Positions 1 to 8,775 are shown, counted from the first letter of the stretch. The stretch is 64,000 nt of DNA from Chitinophaga sp. Cy-1792 (GCF_011752935.1 NZ_VWWO01000002.1:434001-498000), one strand, 5' to 3'. Made by a program: numbers and translations. The notes: generated by a model not told the origin, from the sequence alone.

Positions 1-369
1 GAAATTAAGGACAAAACGATTCTCTCTACTATATCTAAAGGAAAACAGAAATACTATATTCCTGGTGGCAAAAGAGAGCAGGGCGAAACGGATGAACAGG
101 CGTTATGCCGGGAAATCAAGGAGGAGCTGAATGTTGAACTGAGAAAGGACACCCTGCAATATCTCGGTACCTTCGAAGCACAGGCGGATAGCCATGCGGA
201 AGGTATCATCGTAAAGATGACCTGTTATACCGCCGATTATACCGGCGCGTTAGCGGCAAGCGCTGAAATTGACCATTTCCGCTGGCTAAGCAGTGCAGAT
301 AAAGATAAAATATCTGAAGTAGATAAATTGATTTTTGATTATTTAAAAGAGCAGGATTTGCTCGCGTAA
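1..369 (+). CDS. Nudix hydrolase, 5' end outside window
   Basis: The reading frame is open from base 1 to the TAA at 367-369, with no start codon at the left edge, so the N-terminus is missing. The Nudix box is visible at about residues 21-43 of the fragment: GGKREQGE, then REIKEEL, matching GX5EX7REUXEEXGU. This box binds the divalent metal and cleaves nucleoside-diphosphate-linked substrates. Which substrate (damaged dNTP, ADP-ribose or a cofactor) cannot be told from this fragment. It converges on the TonB-dependent receptor gene that ends at 493. The family call is firm. Confidence 0.85.
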   Translation, partial: EIKDKTILSTISKGKQKYYIPGGKREQGETDEQALCREIKEELNVELRKDTLQYLGTFEAQADSHAEGIIVKMTCYTADYTGALAASAEIDHFRWLSSADKDKISEVDKLIFDYLKEQDLLA

Positions 370-381
370 TGGCTGTTTGTC

Positions 382-415
382 GCCGGCGGTAGGAGAAGTG
401 AAAGGAACTGCCGGC
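382..415. terminator. possible stem-loop between convergent genes
   Basis: GCCGGC at 382-387 can pair with GCCGGC at 410-415, followed by a short C/T-rich run. It lies between the Nudix gene and the convergent receptor gene. The stem is short and the loop long, so a terminator role is only possible. Confidence 0.3.
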
Positions 416-492
416 CTTTCTGTCTGTAATAATCGGCGTGTACTGCTGCGCCGGATTACCGGGAATGGCTATACGATGATTGTATACGTGGA

Positions 493-2922
493 TTATTTAT
501 TTAATCTATCTACTTCATCGTTATCATTCCGCTGTACATTTTCCCTGTTAGCTTCTTTTTTGCCTTTAGACAGGTTGTACGACAATCCAATACTGAAGTA
601 GCGGGTAGGTATCCTGTTGGTAACATTTCTGGTGAAAGCCACTTCATTTGCTTCCCAGCCTATACGTTTCAGGTTGAAGGGATCTGCGAAATTGAGTGTA
701 GCCGTAAATTTGTCGTGGAGTAAGCTCTTCTTGAAATTCAGGTCAATACTGCCTTGTGGTTTCCAGTCGTAAATGCCCAGGAACTTGTTTCTGCCATATC
801 TTCCTACCAGTTCTGCATAAAATCCTGCGGGTAGTTTAAAGCGGTTGCTGATCCAGCCGTCCTGGGAGAATTTATCTTTCGCAATATAGCCGCCTTCATT
901 TATTGCCAGTTTTACATAGCGTAAAGTAGCAGAACTGCTGATATCCCACCATTTGGCTACATGTATGGGGATACTAACGCTAACGAATATATCATCTGCA
1001 TTGTTTACGTTGTCGTAGGTGGAGATGATGACGGCGTCGTAGTTGTGATATACCTGGTTGATGGCTTTGCTGGTATGTTTATACCCCAGCGTGAAGTTAT
1101 AGGTTGAATGCAGGAGGTAAGACAATTGCAGGGCATTGCTGTAATAGGGCAGCAGCGCCGGATTGCCTTTCTCTATGTAAAACGGATTCTGGATATCTTC
1201 AAATGGGTTCAGTAACTGATAGGAGGGGCGACTGATACTCCTTGATGCTGCAAGCGTAAGGGCGTTGCCGGAAGTGAACGATCGCTGAAGAAACAATGTA
1301 GGAAAGAGGCCCCATTGATTATTCGCAATGCCGTTGCCAGGGCCGCTGGAATGCCCGTTGTATTGGGTGTTTTCGGTACGCAGTCCCAGCTTGAAACTCC
1401 AGGTAGTCCATTTTTTAGCGATGCTTCCGTAGAATGCAAAGATTTTTTCATCATACAGGAAATGATTGGAGCGTAGCGAGTCAAAACGGCTACCGGCTGA
1501 GAGTTCGTTGAAGTAACTGATATTATTGTCGGTAGATGATGCGTTATATTTTCCGCCGATATTCAGTGTCCAGCTGTTGTTCAGTATTTGCTCCAGGTCG
1601 ATGTTGGCCGTATGAATGTGAATGGTAAGCGGATTGTCGATGTACAGGCTGTCCGCGAATTTTTTATCTTGTAGGGTAGGGTATGTATACTTTGTTTCTA
1701 TGGCAGAATTATAGTTGTTGTCGTAGGATACATAGCTGTAGCCGATATCCAGGGTGCTACCTTTTTTATCCAGGCGGTTGCGGTAGAAGATATTGGCCTG
1801 TTGTATGCTTTGCCGGATATGCTTCTGATTGCCGGTATGTACGGTAGAATCGATGCTGGTTTTGGCGCCGGTGCTGAAATTATTGACAGACGTGCTGGTG
1901 GGTTCATATGGAAAGTGGGTACCTTCATAATTCACACCTATTACCTGCCGGTCATTTATTTTGTAATCGAGCCCGATTTTGAAATTTCCGTAGCTGATAT
2001 TTTTGTTAACAGTATGGTTGTTCTGGGCAGTATATACCTGTGTGTTTTTGTAGTACTGTATTTCCGTTTGCTCGTCGAACTGTGTTCCCATATAGCCGCT
2101 GGCGCTGGTTTGGAAGGTAAATCTTCCTATTCTGTAGTTGAGTGCCAGCCATGCAGAATAATTACTGTACCTGGTATATTGGTATTCCGCGCCTGCGGAA
2201 CCTGAAAGACCGTATTTATAATCGTTTTTCAGTAATATATTGATTACTGCCCCGCTGTTGTCTGCATCATACTGTGCGCCTGCAACGGCGCGTACTTCGT
2301 AGCTTTTAATGGATTCGGAGGGGATGCTTTTCAGGTAGTTCAGCAGCTGTTGTCCGGTGAGCTGAATTTTTCTGTTGTCGACATATACTGTTACTTTTTC
2401 ACTGCCTCTGAATAGGATGCTGCCCATGGCGTCTATCTGTACCTCCGGGATGACGTTAAAGAGTCGCATGGCATTTTCGCCGTTGGCGTATATACTATGT
2501 TCTATGTCTACCGTAAGCCGGTCTAAATCCCTTTTAAGGAAAGGGCTGTGGGCATCCACTACTACCTCCTTCAGGTTGACGGATTGATCGGAATGGATGG
2601 TGATGGCAGATAAGTGTAAGTCTTTGCCGGTAAGTTGCAGGAGCTGGGAATGGCGTGTATTCATTGGTCCGTATGCCTGGAGCAGATAGTTCCCCGATGA
2701 AATACCGGTGAGCAGGAAGTTACCGGTGGAGTCGGATACTGTTCCTTTGACCAGTTGAGAATCTATGGCTGTCCGGAGTGTTACTGCGGCGCCTGGGATG
2801 GGGGTGCCATCTGTGGTTTTAAGCTGCCCGCTTATTTTAAGTGACTGTCCGGTGGTTTGCAGACTGGTACTTAGCAGGATAGCAATTATTATGGTTGTTA
2901 GCAGTACGGCATTTCGTTTCAT
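493..2922 (-). CDS. TonB-dependent receptor-like outer membrane beta-barrel protein
   Basis: The 809-residue protein starts at an ATG with an N-terminal signal peptide (about residues 1-26). A carboxypeptidase-regulatory-like beta-sandwich follows (about 28-115, with GTPIPGAAVTL and DSTGNFLLTG). A plug-like segment (about 120-235) has the phrase VYVDNRKIQLTGQQLL, and a long barrel has repeated aromatic strands. This is the architecture of the OMP_b-brl_3 branch of TonB-dependent receptors in Bacteroidota, which differs from SusC. No SusD, sigma or FecR gene is adjacent, so the ligand is unknown. The C-terminus is lysine- and asparagine-rich and not a classic aromatic-ended strand. Function as a receptor is inferred from family. 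Confidence 0.8.
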   Translation of the reverse strand: MKRNAVLLTTIIIAILLSTSLQTTGQSLKISGQLKTTDGTPIPGAAVTLRTAIDSQLVKGTVSDSTGNFLLTGISSGNYLLQAYGPMNTRHSQLLQLTGKDLHLSAITIHSDQSVNLKEVVVDAHSPFLKRDLDRLTVDIEHSIYANGENAMRLFNVIPEVQIDAMGSILFRGSEKVTVYVDNRKIQLTGQQLLNYLKSIPSESIKSYEVRAVAGAQYDADNSGAVINILLKNDYKYGLSGSAGAEYQYTRYSNYSAWLALNYRIGRFTFQTSASGYMGTQFDEQTEIQYYKNTQVYTAQNNHTVNKNISYGNFKIGLDYKINDRQVIGVNYEGTHFPYEPTSTSVNNFSTGAKTSIDSTVHTGNQKHIRQSIQQANIFYRNRLDKKGSTLDIGYSYVSYDNNYNSAIETKYTYPTLQDKKFADSLYIDNPLTIHIHTANIDLEQILNNSWTLNIGGKYNASSTDNNISYFNELSAGSRFDSLRSNHFLYDEKIFAFYGSIAKKWTTWSFKLGLRTENTQYNGHSSGPGNGIANNQWGLFPTLFLQRSFTSGNALTLAASRSISRPSYQLLNPFEDIQNPFYIEKGNPALLPYYSNALQLSYLLHSTYNFTLGYKHTSKAINQVYHNYDAVIISTYDNVNNADDIFVSVSIPIHVAKWWDISSSATLRYVKLAINEGGYIAKDKFSQDGWISNRFKLPAGFYAELVGRYGRNKFLGIYDWKPQGSIDLNFKKSLLHDKFTATLNFADPFNLKRIGWEANEVAFTRNVTNRIPTRYFSIGLSYNLSKGKKEANRENVQRNDNDEVDRLNK

Positions 2923-3274
2923 TTATCACCGGTTGTTTGCATGATAACAGAAATGGGAACGGGTTATTTTAAAATAAGTTGGTGGCTGTCTTCGTATCCG
3001 TGGATGATTATAAAGATATTATTTCTGCTCATATTTTATAGCGGTATTTTCTGTTGGAGGGGTGAGGGGGCCTATGTCTGTGGTTTTGATCGATTTAGAT
3101 AGTACTGGAGAAGATTATCGCGGAATATCAGTAATGGATATACGAAATATATATGGGCGTGCCTGGTTGTTGTTTTTTGTGGCAACTAATCATGTGGAGA
3201 GGAACAGAGAGGATGGGCCATTTGTCGTGTCTGAATGATTGGTTAATTTTATGGCATAAGTTAATCATCTGCCT
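2923..3274. other. intergenic region between divergent genes
   Basis: This 352-base stretch separates the divergently read receptor gene and the membrane protein gene, so it should hold both promoters. I found no exact TAnnTTTG box, strong hairpin or additional coding signal in it. Confidence 0.5.
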
Positions 3275-3847
3275 ATGTTAGTTGTGGCTAAATACCCTAT
3301 ATTTTTTTTCCTGCTTTTCACAATTCCGCTAGTAGGATGGTGGGCCTACAAGCGGCTGTCGCGAAAGATTATTACTATTGTATGCTTAATTTCATTGGCA
3401 CTATTATCACCGGTTATTGCGGGGTACTATTATGTATGGAATAGCGCTTATGTCTGGATTACTTATGTGGGTGCGGCTTTCGGGTGGGCATTCCTTAATT
3501 TTGTTGTAAAAGATAAGGAAGATGATCGGAATATGGCTGCGTCTACATTAATTTCGGTTATCCTATTTTTCCTGGGTGTGCCGGTGGCAATATTTGGTGG
3601 AATGTTGGCGCATGTGGAGCAACATGTTGTGTGGAAAGGAAAGGGCTACCGTGTTACACATATTGTTGAGCAGGGTTTCGCAGGAGGGCCTAAAAATACC
3701 TTTGAGCTTAACAGATATGCAATGATACCGATTTTCCTGAAAAGGGTGGAAGATGAGGGAGAGAGAGACAGTGCAAACAAATGCTGGATCAGATTCGGAA
3801 GCGTTGGGCTTACTTATAATAGCTGCGAGCCTGACGCTACATTTTAA
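3275..3847 (+). CDS. membrane protein of unknown function
   Basis: I do not recognise this 190-residue protein. It has hydrophobic segments at about residues 5-22, 33-52, 57-75 and 89-110, so probably four membrane spans. A soluble C-terminal part of about 80 residues follows and includes KGKGYRVTHIVEQGF. The start chosen is the ATG directly before the first hydrophobic segment. Three small plus-strand genes follow at 3868, 4344 and 4905 with gaps of 3-20 bases, so the four probably form an operon. Nothing in the sequence points to a reaction. Confidence 0.6.
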   Translation: MLVVAKYPIFFFLLFTIPLVGWWAYKRLSRKIITIVCLISLALLSPVIAGYYYVWNSAYVWITYVGAAFGWAFLNFVVKDKEDDRNMAASTLISVILFFLGVPVAIFGGMLAHVEQHVVWKGKGYRVTHIVEQGFAGGPKNTFELNRYAMIPIFLKRVEDEGERDSANKCWIRFGSVGLTYNSCEPDATF

Positions 3848-3867
3848 ATTTCAGATAAATAAATACA

Positions 3868-4338
3868 GTGGAACTAATACGAATAGAAGGTGCGTTTACC
3901 ATGGATTGTGGAGCGCCAATGCCCATTATACTTTCGGGGGATAATGAATTGATAGTAGCTTTTTTTTCGCTTAATGAGGACCTGGCTGCGCCAGATGAAC
4001 ATGTAGTTATTAAATTTAAGCGGTGCATAAAATATATCTTTGGTACACCAGGTAATGAGACTTTGCATGGTCACCCATATTATAAACTGGGCTTGCGTTC
4101 CTGTTCATTTTATCAGTTAAAGGGTTCGGACCTGATTCAGGAGACGGATAGGATTGAGTCTGTACATCCGGCATATAAACCGGGTGTTCCCGGTAATCAA
4201 AAGCATTACATTCTAACTTTTCATGACAACATGTTTGAGTGTATAGCCGCAGGTTATGAGGTACTAACGAAAAATGAGGATTATTATAATCAGGCACTCA
4301 CATTGCTGGAAATGACGGCCAATAGCCGTCAAAAATAA
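3868..4338 (+). CDS. protein of unknown function (GTG start)
   Basis: This 156-residue soluble protein is not recognised. A GTG start at 3868 gives MELIRIEGAF. An alternative ATG at 3901 would remove ten residues that look like a natural beta strand, so GTG is preferred. The protein has no signal peptide, membrane segment or obvious catalytic motif. It sits 20 bases after the membrane protein gene and 5 bases before the acetyltransferase gene. That spacing supports co-transcription but says little about role. Confidence 0.6.
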   Translation: MELIRIEGAFTMDCGAPMPIILSGDNELIVAFFSLNEDLAAPDEHVVIKFKRCIKYIFGTPGNETLHGHPYYKLGLRSCSFYQLKGSDLIQETDRIESVHPAYKPGVPGNQKHYILTFHDNMFECIAAGYEVLTKNEDYYNQALTLLEMTANSRQK

Positions 4339-4343
4339 CCGTT

Positions 4344-4901
4344 ATGCGCCTTGATATTCAAACAGACAGATTAGTCATACGCGATTTTTTAAAAGACGAC
4401 TGGCCGTCGTTGCATGGGTTGTATATGTTGCCGGAAACCGTTCGATATAACCCCAGCGGCTATCCGGAGAGCGAACTATTTACTAAGCACCTCGTGGATA
4501 CCTGGCTGCATCAGCCTTTTGATACTAACAGGACTGCCTATACGGCGGCGATAATTAATAAATATGATCAGCATTTTGTTGGCATTATTTCGCTTGACCT
4601 GGCAGATGCAAAATACGCCAGAGCGGAAATCTGGTATAAGCTGCTTCCTGCTGATTGGGGAAAAGGTTATGCGACAGAAGCCATGCGTGCGATGTTAGCC
4701 TTTGGTTTCCGGGAGCTGAAGCTGCATAGGATTGAATGTGGTTGCAGTATTCATAATATTGCTTCTTACAAAGTAATGGAAAAGGTAGGCATGCAACGGG
4801 AAGGCGTAAAACGCAGTGTACTGCCACTGGCCGATGGCTGGCATGATGCGTATATGTATGGGATATTGGCGGAGGAGTTTTTTAACAGGACAATTATCTG
4901 A
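4344..4901 (+). CDS. GNAT family N-acetyltransferase (RimJ/RimL-like)
   Basis: This 185-residue cytosolic protein has the GNAT acetyl-CoA fold. It begins with the usual DRLVIRDF strand. Motif A is WGKGYATEAMRAMLAFGF (about residues 105-122), where the Q/R-x-x-G-x-G/A region contacts the acetyl-CoA pyrophosphate. It is followed by HRIECGCSIHNIASYKVMEKVGM, split here by family logic into the strand and helix after motif A. The pattern fits the RimJ/RimL-type branch (Acetyltransf_3), which acetylates protein N-termini or small amines. The actual substrate is unknown. Confidence 0.85.
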   Translation: MRLDIQTDRLVIRDFLKDDWPSLHGLYMLPETVRYNPSGYPESELFTKHLVDTWLHQPFDTNRTAYTAAIINKYDQHFVGIISLDLADAKYARAEIWYKLLPADWGKGYATEAMRAMLAFGFRELKLHRIECGCSIHNIASYKVMEKVGMQREGVKRSVLPLADGWHDAYMYGILAEEFFNRTII

Positions 4902-4904
4902 AGC

Positions 4905-5327
4905 ATGATAGCAGATATTAGAAAGACTGTAAATGAGATCGATCATATTATCCGTAAGGGGTTATGGTTAGATTTTACGGTATTCAAATATGAGGGGCGC
5001 ACGTTAACCATAGCTGGTAGCGAGGATTTAATCTATTATCATCAATTGGAAATCATCTTCGAAAATGTATTCTTTTTCCGGGGATATATGGATGAATGGC
5101 ATTCTGATACCAGCGCGCCGGTGTTTGTTTTGCCGGATGATACAACAGAGTTGAATTATCAGTTTGAAATAGAATATGGATATACGCTTTTTATATTTAA
5201 AGCGGAAGATCATAAAAATGATATTATTATTGCAGCGGAAAGTGTTTCGTATAATACAGATACGGTAAGGTATTCGTGGCACGAGAATAAAAAGGTAATA
5301 GAAAGAATTCCTGCTCCGAAAAAATAA
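4905..5327 (+). CDS. protein of unknown function
   Basis: This 140-residue protein is not recognised. It starts three bases after the acetyltransferase stop codon, which supports translation from a shared transcript. It is rich in aromatic and acidic residues, with no signal peptide or membrane segment. The middle part alternates short predicted strands (FTVFKYEGRTLTIAG, LEIIFENVFFFRGYM), which suggests a small beta-rich domain. The short C-terminal tail is lysine-rich. It converges on the pseudouridine-synthase-like gene at 5339. Confidence 0.55.
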   Translation: MIADIRKTVNEIDHIIRKGLWLDFTVFKYEGRTLTIAGSEDLIYYHQLEIIFENVFFFRGYMDEWHSDTSAPVFVLPDDTTELNYQFEIEYGYTLFIFKAEDHKNDIIIAAESVSYNTDTVRYSWHENKKVIERIPAPKK

Positions 5328-5338
5328 TATGGCCCCAA

Positions 5339-6151
5339 CTACTCACTCAGCATAAACCCTAGTATCGGTTCACATTTTTCTTTACATGGCTTATAGTAGG
5401 CGCCATGTACCCATGTAGCAGATTTGGGTGATTGTCCCCACCAGAATTCGGCCAGCGCTAGTGCTTCCATCTTGTGTTCCCAGGCATATTGCAGCAATTT
5501 TGGGCCGGCACATTCACCTGCACCTGCGGGCGGTTGTTTGTAACCGTTATTTATGAAGATGTCTATCAAGTTTTTATACTGGCCAGCTTTATTCCTGAAG
5601 TTATATTGTTCGTGGATTTTACGTTGCAACGCATTGGAATGGGCTTTGCGCGTTTCTTTTAGCGCTGCGGCAGCAGCCAGGCTGTCAGTGGTGTTTTCCT
5701 GTTGCAATGCAGCGATTTCCCTGTTGATTTCAGTCAGGTGGGTCATGCCGGCGTTGAGGAATCCGCCGTCTTTGAGGCCGTCGAATATGGGTGCTACAAA
5801 TTTGTTGTGATGGTTGCCATTGGCCAGTTTGCCTGAAAATGCAGCAAGGTAGCCTAGTTCGTTATTTTGGTTTCGTACTACCAGTACGCCGAACATCTTG
5901 CCTATGATGGCGCCGGCGCCATTGTTGCCCAGCCCGAAATTATGGTTCCATTCGGTTTGTTGCAGGAGGTGCTGCTGTAGCTCAGCCGCTGCGATTTTGC
6001 AGAGGGGATGGATGTCGGCGTCCGGGCTAAAAGAGAGCCCGTCAGCCATGATATTGGCTGTAGTCTGGTCTTTAAAGAGGCAGAATGCCTCGCCAGTGGC
6101 TTGTTTTAGTTCCGATGCAGATGGATGCCCATCTTCCGCTACATTAATCAT
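5339..6151 (-). CDS. lone N-terminal domain of a long RluA-type pseudouridine synthase
   Basis: The 270-residue product resembles the N-terminal extension of long (about 550-residue) Bacteroidota RluA pseudouridine synthases. From memory of that family, the matching signatures are HPLCKIAAAELQQHL, GKMFGVLVV, GYLAAFSGKL, GAGECAGPKLLQYAWEHK and CEPILGFML. In the long proteins the catalytic domain follows the last motif. Here a TAG stop comes two residues later and an unrelated plus-strand gene occupies the space beyond. No catalytic Asp motif (RLDxxTSG) is present, so this product alone cannot isomerise uridine. ATG at 6149-6151 is preferred to a GTG two codons upstream. It may be a split-gene half, an RNA-binding accessory or a remnant. 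Confidence 0.65.
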   Translation of the reverse strand: MINVAEDGHPSASELKQATGEAFCLFKDQTTANIMADGLSFSPDADIHPLCKIAAAELQQHLLQQTEWNHNFGLGNNGAGAIIGKMFGVLVVRNQNNELGYLAAFSGKLANGNHHNKFVAPIFDGLKDGGFLNAGMTHLTEINREIAALQQENTTDSLAAAAALKETRKAHSNALQRKIHEQYNFRNKAGQYKNLIDIFINNGYKQPPAGAGECAGPKLLQYAWEHKMEALALAEFWWGQSPKSATWVHGAYYKPCKEKCEPILGFMLSE

Positions 6152-6553
6152 ATACACTTAAAGAATAATAACATCCGGGGATGTATTGCGCCGCAAAGTT
6201 AGGTAGAAATTAGCAGGTATCGTAAAGGTTTTTATCTTTTCTGCTGTGGAAATCAGATGCAGATTTTTTATCAAACTATGGAAGAAGAAAAATACAATTT
6301 TTAGTTATCTTTTACTAAAAAATACAAGGATAAATGTCTTAAAAAATATACGAAAATGATACTGTGGTTATCATATTGAAATGCCTGATTTTACTGGTGT
6401 TTTAGGTGAAAGAAAATAATTAATTATTTACTTTTTTTCCGAATGAAAAATTCTACATTCGCTTTGAATTAACCATATTTAAATTTCATGTTTTCCTGAA
6501 TGCATTTTTGAATTGTTTGAAATTAACCTCCATTAAATTGTTGCTTAAATTTT
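6152..6553. other. AT-rich intergenic region
   Basis: These 402 bases between divergent genes are visibly AT-rich and contain no convincing ORF. An 8-bp inverted repeat pairs 6298-6305 with 6314-6321. I found no exact TAnnTTTG promoter box. The region marks the left edge of the low-GC HEPN segment. Confidence 0.4.
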
Positions 6554-6958
6554 ATGCGTAGCAAATGTAATTATGATGAAAAATCAAAGCAAAGCCTGCA
6601 TGCCGCAGAGCTGCTGATTCACTCCCAACGTTATAATAGCAGTGTGCATTGTTCGTATTACTCCTGTATGCAGAAAATATTTCAAATACTGTTTGTTGAT
6701 AAAAAAAATGACAAAGGAAAAATGTTGTCGAATGGGAGATTTGACCGGAAAGGCAGCCATCAGCAAATATTTGATATGATAAGTACCGAGTTTTCAAAAT
6801 CATATCCAGCAGACTATAAATGGCTAAAAAGACAATTTATAAAATTAAAAGAATTGCGGGAAAAAGCAGACTATTCTGATGAACCAATTGATCAGGAAGA
6901 AGTGTACAGAGCTTTACGTATTGCAGAATCTATTATCACACTTATTCGTAAAATATAA
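6554..6958 (+). CDS. HEPN-fold protein
   Basis: The 134-residue protein has the helical HEPN pattern. The first helices read KQSLHAAELLIHSQRYNSS and then HCSYYSCMQKIFQIL, like the AAELLxxxxYxxAVxxxYYAxF signature of HEPN proteins. The last helices contain LKELREKADYSD and EEVYRALRIAESIITLI. The R-x4-6-H nuclease motif of active HEPN RNases is not visible. The protein may therefore be a non-catalytic HEPN used for binding or assembly. No nucleotidyltransferase (MNT) partner is adjacent. The next gene starts 4 bases downstream, which suggests an operon. The fold call is fairly good and the role is unknown. Confidence 0.65.
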   Translation: MRSKCNYDEKSKQSLHAAELLIHSQRYNSSVHCSYYSCMQKIFQILFVDKKNDKGKMLSNGRFDRKGSHQQIFDMISTEFSKSYPADYKWLKRQFIKLKELREKADYSDEPIDQEEVYRALRIAESIITLIRKI

Positions 6959-6962
6959 TGTC

Positions 6963-7700
6963 ATGGAAAAGAAGATTATGCCCGGAATGACTATAAAAAA
7001 TTATTTAGATACCCTTGCTTTGAAATTTAAAGATATCAATATTAGATATGGATTTGATGATATGTCAGAATTGCATCTTGTAGAATTGATGCCGGAAGAA
7101 ATATACGATAATAATAAGGAGCTGTTGCGTGACTATATTGATTTTTCAGTGGAGTTTGACAGACAGAATCAATATCCAATCCTCTTTTTCTCTACAGACC
7201 CTTATTTTAAAATCAAAAAAGCTGAAATGGAGTGGAGTCAAGGAAAATACAAGGATCCTGTCCCTCAGATTAAGTCAGCTTATAGTGTTGCTGAAAATGT
7301 TACGCCAGAAATATTTATTAAACAGCAGTTAAATAAGCTTGCCATGAAATTTAAAAAAGTAGAAATGAAATATGCATTTATTGAGAAAATGGATATTCAT
7401 GTCATTGAGGTGATGCCGCCATTTGAATATTTTATGAATGTTGAATTGAGAAAATACTGGACTGCGATCTCCATCGCATTTGATAAGCTGTTTAATGAAA
7501 ATATTTCATTCATCTGCCCCAATGGAACAGATAAAACCTTCTGGATAACCAAACCTGATATGGAATGGAAGGCCGGCAAGTGTCTCTCTGATAAACCTTC
7601 CCTGCTCCTTACCAGGGAACAGGTTATACCGCAGCAAAGTTTCGCCCTGACCACTGTAAATAGCCACTTTGTTGGCGGTAATGGCCAGGCTTTGCTGTGA
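6963..7700 (+). CDS. protein with two copies of an unrecognised domain
   Basis: The 245-residue protein contains two tandem copies of a domain of about 90 residues (about 10-100 and 118-215), followed by a short tail. Each copy runs LxxLAxKFKxVxxxY, then HxVExMPxE, then a helical stretch, and ends with a K-x-x-M-E-W-x-x-G-K motif. ATG at 6963 is chosen, 4 bases after the HEPN gene. A longer reading frame from 6879 would overlap that gene by 80 bases. No signal peptide or membrane segment is seen. I do not recognise the family. The operon-like placement after a HEPN gene suggests a partner role, which is inference only. Confidence 0.6.
   Translation: MEKKIMPGMTIKNYLDTLALKFKDINIRYGFDDMSELHLVELMPEEIYDNNKELLRDYIDFSVEFDRQNQYPILFFSTDPYFKIKKAEMEWSQGKYKDPVPQIKSAYSVAENVTPEIFIKQQLNKLAMKFKKVEMKYAFIEKMDIHVIEVMPPFEYFMNVELRKYWTAISIAFDKLFNENISFICPNGTDKTFWITKPDMEWKAGKCLSDKPSLLLTREQVIPQQSFALTTVNSHFVGGNGQALL
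7543..7652 (+). repeat. 110-bp direct repeat, copy 1
   Basis: This segment inside the first repeat-domain gene matches 7983-8092 at an offset of 440 bases, with 4 mismatches counted by eye. It encodes the ITKPDMEWKAGKC region and the following tail. Confidence 0.9.
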
Positions 7701-7729
7701 GACAAAAAAGATTCATAAAATTTAGTATC

Positions 7730-8122
7730 ATGAAAAAGAAAATCAAGGTAGCTCCGGTTGTAGCTATAAAAAAACATTTAGATGCTTTGGCACTGAATTT
7801 TAAGAATGTCACCATCAGATATAAAGTGAATGAAAGGACAGGAACGCATATTGTAGAACTGACTCCGGAAGAGGTGTTTTATAATAACGAGGCATTGGAT
7901 GCCTTTTGGATTCCTTTTTGCGTGGAATTTAATTTGCAATATGAAGATGCAATCGTCTTTATTTCGGCTGATTCTACATTGAGGATAACCAAACCTGATA
8001 TGGAATGGAAGGCCGGAAAATGTCTCTCTGATAAACCTTCCCTGCTCCTTACCAGGGAACAGGTTATACCGCAGCAAAGTTTCGCTTTGACCGCCATTAA
8101 TCCAGCATTATATCGGCCGTAA
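7730..8122 (+). CDS. single-copy version of the same unrecognised domain
   Basis: The 130-residue protein carries one copy of the domain found twice in the preceding gene: LDALALNFKNVTIRY, THIVELTPEEVFYNN, ITKPDMEWKAGKC. ATG at 7730 is chosen. A GTG at 7697 overlapping the previous stop would add 11 residues without domain similarity. Its C-terminal third is almost identical at DNA level to that of the preceding gene. That shows a recent duplication or gene conversion. Function is unknown. Confidence 0.6.
   Translation: MKKKIKVAPVVAIKKHLDALALNFKNVTIRYKVNERTGTHIVELTPEEVFYNNEALDAFWIPFCVEFNLQYEDAIVFISADSTLRITKPDMEWKAGKCLSDKPSLLLTREQVIPQQSFALTAINPALYRP
7983..8092 (+). repeat. 110-bp direct repeat, copy 2
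   Basis: This is the second copy of the element at 7543-7652. The differences are two bases in the GGCAAG/GGAAAA codons and two in GCCCTG/GCTTTG. The flanks diverge at once on the left. On the right, a shorter shared patch ending in GGCCAGGCTT follows. Confidence 0.9.
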
Positions 8123-8258
8123 CGGCCAGGCTTCACATTTCAGTAATTTTTGTTTGCAGCATGCGTTGTATCGCAAACAAATCCTTTCCCGGAACTGTTT
8201 CATTTTAGTCGTCATCAACCATCTTTCCGACGGCAGAAGACGTCTAAAATTTTACACT

Positions 8259-8750
8259 ATGGCAGAGAAAATTAATCCCGGTTTCAGCAGGGCAAATCAT
8301 GTTGGCATCACTGTCCGCAACCTGGAAAAATCCATCGCTTTTTATGAAGCACTTACCGGACTCAAGGTTTCCAATGTCGATGAAATTGGCGGCCCCAGAA
8401 TGGCCAAAACCCAAGGTCTGGAAGATACCCGCATTAAATTTGCCAATCTCCACCTGGATAATCTGAATATAGATATTTTAGAATATGTGCTGCCGGCACC
8501 GGAAAAAGCAGCTTACCATAATAATCAGATCAGCGCCATGCACCTCTGTTTTGAAGTAGACGACATAGATGCTGCCATGGAACGCCTGAAACAGATCGGC
8601 GTAGTACCGGAAGGAGCACCCATTGTTTTCGAAGAGGCAGACGGCCTACGCGCCGGCTTCGGGACTGCAGTAGCCTATTTCACCGATCCTGACGGTACCA
8701 ACCTGGAAATTATCGCGCCTAAAGGCCCTTTCAAAAGAAAAAATCCATAA
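8259..8750 (+). CDS. VOC superfamily (glyoxalase/dioxygenase-like) protein
   Basis: The 163-residue protein has the paired beta-alpha-beta-beta-beta units of the vicinal oxygen chelate superfamily. The first unit has NHVGITVRNLEKSIAFYEALTG, quoted here only to show the metal-ligand His near residue 13. The second has SAMHLCFEVDDIDAAMERL and YFTDPDGTNLEIIAP, with the usual His and Glu ligand positions. Members include glyoxalase I, epimerases and ring-cleaving dioxygenases, and the substrate here is open. ATG at 8259 is chosen because the 35 residues upstream in frame do not resemble the family. It has no signal peptide and is probably cytosolic. Confidence 0.85.
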   Translation: MAEKINPGFSRANHVGITVRNLEKSIAFYEALTGLKVSNVDEIGGPRMAKTQGLEDTRIKFANLHLDNLNIDILEYVLPAPEKAAYHNNQISAMHLCFEVDDIDAAMERLKQIGVVPEGAPIVFEEADGLRAGFGTAVAYFTDPDGTNLEIIAPKGPFKRKNP

Positions 8751-8775
8751 AATACTATTTATCCCTGCCTCCCCA

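Noticed and set aside
377..601. 74-residue plus-strand frame
   Set aside because: It overlaps the end of the receptor gene on the other strand and has no protein-like features.
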